From contig JAHLJT010000631.1 in the NCBI GenBank assembly GCA_031308135.1, positions 173,931,282 through 173,995,281 of the forward strand: DNA of 64,000 bases. The letters run 5' to 3'. A program made the translations under genes and the position numbers. Below, piece by piece: positions 57,021-64,000 of the stretch. Under the pieces are notes generated by a model. That model did no database searches and was not told the DNA's origin. It saw only the letters and a list, made by a program, of their open reading frames with translations. This DNA is from Acheta domesticus. Its lineage: Eukaryota > Arthropoda > Insecta > Orthoptera > Gryllidae. Numbering within the stretch: the stretch's first letter is position 1; the number at the start of each line of letters is the position of its first letter.

Positions 57021-58799
57021 TGATAAAATTGAGTATCCCTGTCACTCTGTGAATGTAGTTTGAGAGGCGCCTAGAGATAGTTGGCAAAGAGACTTCCTGG
57101 CGCAGTGTATATTTGAAGACCTTGGGGCAATCACCTGCTAAGCCACATTTCTGATGAAATTGAGATATTAGTGTGTTTCGACGCCCCGTAGATATATCTA
57201 GATGTTAGGATTTTATCTTAGAGATTCGCAGTAAGATAGCAGTGTAATTCAGAAACTAATGTTCTATATCCCAATGCATAGAATGCAATGTCTAAACTTT
57301 TACTTTTCTTTTCTTGAAACCTACGAATAGTGGGATAGCATGCTATTGCCCCGAGTTATTCAATTAAAGGAAGAACAAAAATACCTATTTCAGTCTGATA
57401 ACTTAATTGTACTTATGAACTATGGCGACACAATCTTAACGTCGCAATTCAATTCACAATCATGGCTGAATCGAATCATGACAAGAAAGATTACGTTTAA
57501 TGTTATTTAAGCATTCATCTATTTTAAATTGCGTCATTTAGTTGAGTTAAATTTGAGGAGATCAGGAAATGAAGAGAAATGATGATTGTTGATATGGACA
57601 ACAAAAAATGGGATATGCAATGTATGTCATAAAATAGAGCCAAATTATCGTTTTGATGATATTTTTAATCAATTCAGTTCTATTAGAAGAGAGAGAAGGC
57701 AGGGCACTCCATACGAGAACCATAGGTTTTATCGCGTATCATTAATATCACTCAGGCAAAGAAGAGTGGTTTGAGAACTTGCAGAGGAAGAGATTTGGGG
57801 AGAACTGCTCCCCTTTTGCCAACATGAATGAGTACATATTCTTTCATATGCCATGCTTCATACATATGCCAACATGATAACTTACACGCGTGTCACAAGG
57901 TAACAAAAGTATTCTGTATCAAAGGTTAGTTACTTGACTTGGAAGTCACATCAGGCTCACCATGAGGATTGCCAGGACAAGCAAGAAACTTGGTTGTTCG
58001 ACAAGCAGGTTTTGAAGTCCATGGATTCATCAGAGTATATTACTGTTATCATAAAGCATTTAGGCGCTCCGTATCTGATAACACTAGTTCTTCTGTGAGA
58101 GGATCAGAAACTAGTACTGAACTAATTTGAATTTTCCAGACATTCGAAATTTTAATTGGCAAGAGAACATTATTTAAGCTGGACAAGTTTCACTTTTACA
58201 CTGATGTATTGCTTGGGGAATAGCAAAAAAATATATCTCTCAACTCTTTTTATGAAAAAAGTGGACTAATTTCCTTCTTAACATCACTGGTTTAATTGAC
58301 TCACTGGTTTTAAATGAAAAGACTCTTCCTAAGGGGGAATTTTCGCAATGTCTGTTGCATTCTGTATTATATTCGAAAAGTTTAATTTGTATTTTTCAAC
58401 TTCTTTTCAGACAATGTTATAAGGTAATGATATTCCTATGAAAGTATTATAGGACACTACAATAAGAAAATATACTCCGCAAGTTCAGTTCGTGAGAGCC
58501 CTTAATTTGCCATATGGATAAATGTGTCCCTGTTCAAATTTCTTCTGAGCTTCAGAGCGACATACAACTGCGTGAAACACGCAAAGCCAACTGCGCAGCG
58601 ATATTGCTGTGAAATGAATACATGTCGGAATCGATGGTAAAATGTAGGTTTGTGACGGTCGAGGGTGCTCTTTTAGTCTGCTTTTCATCCTTCCAAATCA
58701 CACAAAAACAAAACAAAATGTCTGCTCTGAATTAGGCAACACATACAGAAACTAGTGATGCTACAACAACATATAATTTCTTGCATTATTTATAAACTA
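57021..58799. other. AT-rich spacer without recognised genes
   Basis: Frames of about 60 codons at 57586-57774 and 58485-58688 are not recognised. Nothing else is visible. Confidence 0.4.
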
Positions 58800-59715
58800 C
58801 TTCTTTTCGAAAACCTGTACGTGATCTTCTTTAAAGAGCTAACTTTTTACAACAGACTTTGTCGAAGACAAAAACCTCTATGTTTAATTTTGCAGTTTTG
58901 AAATAACTTTTTGCAATTTTCGCAAATACAGGAAGTTCGCCGAAAATGGGACTAGCACTATATTCTTACCGTCCCTTGATACATACGAGAAGAACGTTTC
59001 AAGAAAAACTTGGTGCATTTTTAGAAAAAAATGTTTAAAAAATAAAAAATGCCTATATTTCGCGCAAAATGACGCTAAAACTACTTATATTTTCGAAAAA
59101 TTAAATATGGTCTTATTTCAAGATGTCTTTAAAGATTAGATTTCGTGAAAGAAAAATCTCTCTTCAATATTATAGTTGTGGGAAGACGCCCCGAAACATT
59201 GCACTTTTGCAATTTCAAAAAATCTGGAATATCAACAAACATGAGACCTGTACAATTCTATTAACCGTCCTTTACATCATACAAAGACAAAATTTAATCA
59301 AAATATTTGATGACAGTTTTGAGAAAAGTTTGAAAATGTTTTTGAGGTTTCATGTAAAGTATTCTCGAAACTCAAAATATTCGTTTGAAACTCGCAAAGT
59401 TTGAGTTCGTTCAGATTGACAGAGAAATATCAGTTTTGGAGAAAACCGGCTGAACTGTTTAGGCGCTAGCGTTGACCACAGACGGACAGACAGATGTTTT
59501 GCCGTCAATCGATTTTTCGGCATCAAGGACCCACAAAACATGGATTCTGACTACACCACGTGTTAAAGGAAGCAATTTATTACACACAACAAAATGTATC
59601 CACTCTTTCGTTACCATAGCCCAGCAATAAGAGTTTTTCTGTCGAAAATTTGCCGTTTTCCGACGCACAATTACATATCTTTCTCTTCTTACGAAGTAAG
59701 TGCCAGAAAGTAAAA
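58800..59715 (+). repeat. M1 modular repeat, copy j
   Basis: Core units at about 58830-59040 and 59050-59345 (TTTAAAGA...AGTTGTGGGAAGACGC) are followed by CATGTAAAGTATTC, TAGGCGCTAGCGTTGACCAC, ACAGACGGACAGACAG, CATCAAGGACCCACAAAACA, CACCACGTGTTAAAGG, GTTACCATAGCCCAGCAAT and a diverged terminus CACAATTACATATCTTTCTC. Frames at 59123-59404 (plus) and 59350-59767 (minus) are translations of the repeat. Confidence 0.75.
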
Positions 59716-60924
59716 TAGGGTGAGGCTTGTCTGGATCCTCTCGGTGACCGGAAATATTATCATACAAGGCATTTAGTTGAGATTCTCCTACCCAGCGTCT
59801 TTCAAGTAACGATGGTTACGCAATCCGTGTGGCGTGCAGAAAGGAATGTTTAGTGGAACTGGAGCGAGTGAAGTCGGTATCAGCAACTGTTGTCGACAGC
59901 CAGCAGGCGACAGCTCTAGACGAAATACGATCCTTCTCGACGCGACAAATTGCAATATGAAAGCTTTTCCAGCTCGCATAGCGTGTGACTTAGCAAAGAT
60001 TTCATCGCTTACATTAATGGACTGTAATTTCACTTATACTGCTGTCTTATTCAGAGATGAATTGTGCAATCTGCTTTAAATCATACGTAGGAGGTGGGTC
60101 ATTAAAAAAGTCTTCTTCATTAACGCACAAAATTTGAGGATTTTTTGCAAATTAATGGAATTAGACTATGTATTTCGTGAAAAATGTAGAAGGTAAGCAA
60201 TGATTAGTGGGACATAATCTATATGTTTCACTAGAATAATGGAATATCTTAAAGTAATTATTATGTATAGAAACATCTGTTTTATAAACAGTTAAGATTC
60301 AAAAAGCGTCACGATATTTATGTCGCCGTCTAGTTTTGCGTTGTCAAATTATCATTTTAAAACGAATTAATTTTTTGCGTATAAATTTCTGAATTAATTA
60401 GCCAGAACGAGATAAAATTTTGAGTTTTAGATCAAGAAATACGGGATGTAACCTACCAAAATGTGCATGTCAATTATACTAGTCAGTTGCGTTATCTGCA
60501 AATAGCTAACGTTGTGCTGTGAATCCTGTTCAGACTGAAAGTAAAGGAAAGGTATTGAGAAAGAATTGCCTCCCCAATCTGGTACCAGCTACCGACCAGA
60601 TTATACTACTTGGCATGGATCAAGACTTGAAAAATTGTGGTGCGTTAACCTTAAAATTGTCCGACAGTGATCGTTATTAATTTCAGGCCTGCAATTATTT
60701 TTATTTTAACGAAAAATTTTGAATTCCTCTTCAACCTGCGACTTACTACGGAAATATACTCAACAAATCCCAAATCTCTCAAAGAACCAGGCGGGGGCAA
60801 ATTTTCAAAATTTTTGTCACGGTAATAATCAGTCCCGATAAATTTTCTTCCATTTTTTGGCATATCATGGTAATTCTAGTTACTATCGTTACATGTGTTT
60901 GTTTTATTTTTACACTATCGCATA
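59716..60924. other. Spacer with an unassigned overlapping frame pair
   Basis: Complementary 81-codon frames lie at 59788-60033 (minus) and 59834-60079 (plus) in a less AT-rich patch. Neither is recognised. The remainder is AT-rich. Confidence 0.4.
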
Positions 60925-61700
60925 CTACATACGTAGTATAGAGAGTTATGTAATGCTGAAGTGAAAAACGGCACGTTTTCAGCAAAACTCGTATTGCAGG
61001 TCCCTGATACCGAAAAAGTGAATAATTCTTGTTCTCGTTTGCAATAAATTACTTCCTCTAATACGTTGTGTGACCAGAATCCACGTTTTGAGGGTCCTAA
61101 ATTAGTTTTCGGTAAAACATCTGTCCTGTCTTTGGACATCGCTACCGGCAACACTGAAAGGATTTTCACCAAAATTGATATTGCCGATCGATGTGGCTCA
61201 TGTGGCAGGCTCTTAAATTTGAAATTTTAGAGGTATTTTACATGAAGCCTCAAGGACATTCCCAAATTTTTCTCAAACACGACTTCAGTTTTTTTATTTA
61301 ACTTTGACGCTTAAGGAAATGACGCTTAATCAAAAGGCGGATGTCTCAGTTTTGTCGAAATATCTGAATTCTCGAAAATTGCAAAAGTTCAAAATGTTTT
61401 CGGCGTCATCATACAATAACAAAATTGAAGATAAAGATTTTTCCTCTGAATAAAAGATGTTCTTTAAATTTACATTTTTAAATTTTAAAAAAATATTGTT
61501 TTCAAAATATGAATAACTTTCGACTTATGTGGTGTGAAATGAAAATAATTTTAACAAGATTTTATCAAAAACGGCTCCAATGTTTTGTTGAAATATTTTG
61601 TAGAGATAGTTCTACATGGACCAAATAACAACACAAAAACGCTATTTTGCTAAAATCTTCAGAACAAATCTTCACTAACAGAAGGAGGCAGCCATAGAAT
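60925..61700 (-). repeat. M1 modular repeat, copy k (reverse orientation)
   Basis: Begins TACTACATACGTAGTATAGAGAG (in two overlapping pieces: TACTACATACGTAG, GTAGTATAGAGAG), then GTTATGTAATGCTG, CAGGTCCCTGATACCG, CCACGTTTTGAGGGTCC, a short CTGTCCTGTC remnant of the GGAC block, AGCCTCAAGGACATTCC and core units (TTTTCGGCGTCATCATACAA, CAAAAACGGCTCCAATGTTT) to about 61700. Confidence 0.75.
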
Positions 61701-61744
61701 AAAGGAATTGTTTAACCTTAAATCATTGATTTTTCGTAATTTTC

Positions 61745-62870
61745 GTTGTGAAAAAATTTTAGCTTGACATTTGGATGAATTAATTTTTATTTTCTATTTG
61801 TTGAACCAGTTTGTTAAAATATTTAAATCCCGTTGAAGGTAGTCTCGTTCTATTATTCGTTATTTATGTGCAGCTTTGTGTAAAGTGTCATCTGCAAATA
61901 AGGATATTTCCGAGGATGATAGGGTAGCCTTGTCTGATATGAATAAATTAGAGTAGGAGCGAGAGGGGAACCTTGAGGGATACCTGCCAATTTGCAATGA
62001 TATGGTAAACGTTTCGTGTCAATTTGCATTTTAAATTTACGATTAAAAAGGAAGCTCTTAATTAGTCCTTGCAAATAGGAGGGGAATCCAAACTTTCGCA
62101 TTTTATATAGTAGTCTATCGTGCCAGACTCTATCAAAAGCTTGTTCTGTATCTGAAAATAGAACTATGGTAAGCTTGAATTTTTGAAAATTTGTATCTAT
62201 GAAGTCAGTAAGTCTTTAGAGTAGGTGAGTTGGCAGTGATTGTTACGAATACCATTTGAGGCGTGGGAAGAATATTGTTGTCACCAATTAATTTCTTTAT
62301 TCTTTCTAAGATATCTTTATCGAATATTTTGATACTTATGATAGTAGACTAATAGGTCTAAAATGTTCCGTTTTGGAGTAGTCTTTTTTACGTTTTGGAA
62401 TAGGTAGAATTAAGTCAGTTTTCCATTCAGTGCGAAAGTAGTTTAAGCATAAGCAGGCGTTGTAAATGGCGGCCAAGGAGTAGATTATTGGATTTGAGTG
62501 CTTTTTAATAACGAAATGAATTTGATCAATGCCAGAGGATTTTTTGTTTTTCAGTTTTGAAATTAAAAAGGTTGTCTCAGAATGAGGAATACATTTTATT
62601 CGTTCTGGCATTGTGTGGAAGGGGTTTGCTAATTCTTGTGCTATATTTTCAGTAAAATTATCGTTTATCGAGGAATTGGTTGTAAATGATTTCTCAAATT
62701 TTTTTCCTAATAGTTCAGCTTTTTCTACATCTGAAGTAGCTAGAATATTATTAGATTTTAAAGGTTTAAGATTTTTTTGTTTTTAGTAATTGCTTTTATG
62801 GCTGACCAGATTGAAGCTGGGTTTGGTTGCCCAAACTTCTTAATGTGAAAACGACTGTTTTTGTTGACGA
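61745..62870 (-). pseudogene. Jockey-like reverse transcriptase pseudogene, frameshifted
   Basis: Reading from 62870 downwards: FGQPNPASIWSAIKAITKNK, ILATSDVEKAELLGKKFE, a long in-frame block (62336-62611) with KKSSGIDQIHFVIKK and FRPISLLS, and a scrambled stretch with ILERIKKLIGDNNILPTPQ. Then motif A FSDTEQAFDRVWHDRLLY (Asp codon at 62150-62152), FGFPSYLQGLIKSFLFNR, motif B AGIPQGSPLAPTL, a frameshift, motif C LFADDT (FADD at 61887-61898), and LQRDLNILTNWFNK and SSKCQAKIF near 61750. The Asp pairs remain, but several frameshifts and a stop make it nonfunctional. It is clearly a different family from the copy at 7.4 kb, judging by the WKTDLILPIPK segment. It lies immediately downstream of M1 copy k. 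Confidence 0.85.
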
Positions 62871-64000
62871 TACAGGAAAACACAAACAAGTACAAGAAAC
62901 CAGTTCGAAAAAAGTTTAGAAACAGTAGACTGCAAGAAATTCTCAAAGATGCCACGCCAAAATATTCATCAGCAGAAAAACGCAAAACCTTCCTTATCTC
63001 ATAAGTAATGAGAAAAATTCTACTTGGATTTTGAATAAGAATACCCAAAGTCCAATTTTCCTCTTTGCGACAGATATGATACTTCGAATCTGAAGAGCAA
63101 AGACTGGAGTCTTCGAAAGAAAAAAATGAATGAGGAGAGAAATATTGTGGAGCAATCAGTAGTTGACGTTATTAAAATTTTGCTTCCTACTTTACATATA
63201 AAATTACAATTTTGACTTTATGAACAATTATACAAAAATGTACTGTTTCATAATTTCCATAAAATATACATTCTTTATTTAATTACAGTAGCATGAGGGA
63301 TGTGGATGTAGTAATCAATGTCAATGTGATTTCGTTTTCATTTTCCTTTCTTTCTTGCTTTGAAAGCGGAAATGCGGGTCCCGACCCAAATATTTGAGTA
63401 AATGTTTGACTGTGAAATACATACAGTATAGATAAGACTGACATCAAAAGTAAAATAAACAAACCGGTATCGTTTGTCGATATGATATTCGCAACATAGC
63501 ACAGTTGTAATTAGTTTCCACTCAACACTAATACATGTTGTAAAATGTTCTCTATAATGAGTCTCAGCAATCGATTCTCATTAAAAGCTCATTTTTATTG
63601 AAGTTTTTTTCTGTACGTATATGCGAGAGTGCGTGAACGCGTGATTGTTTGTAGAAAATTTCTATCAGAACTACAGCTAATAAAGAAAGGAATATCAATG
63701 TAAAGAAAAAAATATTTTGAAAACCATGGAAAGGGTATTCAACAATAGAATAAACAAAAGTATCTCTGTAATATCAGTGTAAAGAAGTTGCGCTGAGGGG
63801 GAATGTTGAAAACTTACTGTCGTTTTCATATGTGCCCACAACTTCATAAACGCTGAAACTTTACCATAGATAAACTATAGAATTGAGTACATGTGTGACA
63901 TGTAAGTAAAGAGTCGGATATTGTATGAAAGGCAAAGGGAAATTTGAGCTTCAAAATCTCTTCAAAGTCCCTTCCGGCAGATAGAAAAGAATACCATTGA
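62871..64000. other. AT-rich end of window, with one unassigned open frame
   Basis: A plus frame of about 45 codons ends in a TAA near 63003 (KKFRNSRLQEILKDATPKYS). It is basic and protein-like but not recognised. It starts next to the broken end of the reverse transcriptase. Beyond 63010 nothing is seen. Confidence 0.35.

Noticed and set aside
57586..57774. Frame with GICNVCHKIEPNYRF, a CxxC motif
   Set aside because: No paired histidines and no splice signals. Probably chance.

Overview
The window looks like intergenic or intronic DNA from a large, AT-rich, repeat-rich arthropod (probably insect) genome. No complete host gene is visible. The evidence is the dominance of transposable elements of types common in insects: Jockey-like and RTE-like non-LTR reverse transcriptases, Tc1/mariner transposase remnants and a tRNA-headed SINE. 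Long AT-rich stretches without open frames, spliced-looking exon fragments with AATAAA signals, and the absence of operons or bacterial genes all point to a eukaryote. The species cannot be named from the sequence.

The left third (1-24 kb) is a mosaic. It holds a modular dispersed repeat (called M1 here) at 0.3-1.8, 6.3-9.7, 18.2 and 23.3-24.3 kb, a decayed RTE-like LINE tail (2.8-3.5 kb), SINE copies (2.6 and 11.9 kb), a GC-rich island (3.5-4.0 kb), two inverted dispersed repeat families (5.5/10.9 kb and 10.3/19.4 kb) and a dead Tc1/mariner copy (13.6-14.6 kb). The best preserved coding region is a 5'-truncated Jockey-like element at 7373-9215. It has an uninterrupted 540-codon reverse transcriptase frame, a poly(A) tail and a 10-bp target duplication. 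It sits inside an M1 copy whose uninterrupted counterpart is at 56 kb.

The centre (33.4-42.4 kb) is the most striking structure: an 8.9-kb foldback transposon with near-identical long inverted arms made of a hairpin module plus 157-bp tandem units. A perfect 9-bp direct repeat flanks it. The interior carries an M1 copy, a second diverged arm of a related family, an unrecognised block of spliced-looking exons ending in AATAAA, and a seven-unit 352-bp tandem array. The element landed inside a small hairpin-bearing insert that is itself flanked by a 16-bp direct repeat, so two layers of nesting can be read.

The right third (42-64 kb) has long AT-rich stretches without genes, two possible decayed zinc-finger exon remnants near 49 kb, a cluster of broken elements at 50.8-52.0 kb (two LINE fragments and a second Tc1/mariner copy), more M1 copies (54-57, 58.8-59.7 and 60.9-61.7 kb) including a head-to-head palindrome, and a frameshifted Jockey-like reverse transcriptase on the minus strand (61.7-62.9 kb). 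The elements do not form a pathway. What connects them is insertion history: Jockey into M1, M1 into or beside the foldback arm, and the foldback into the small hairpin insert.
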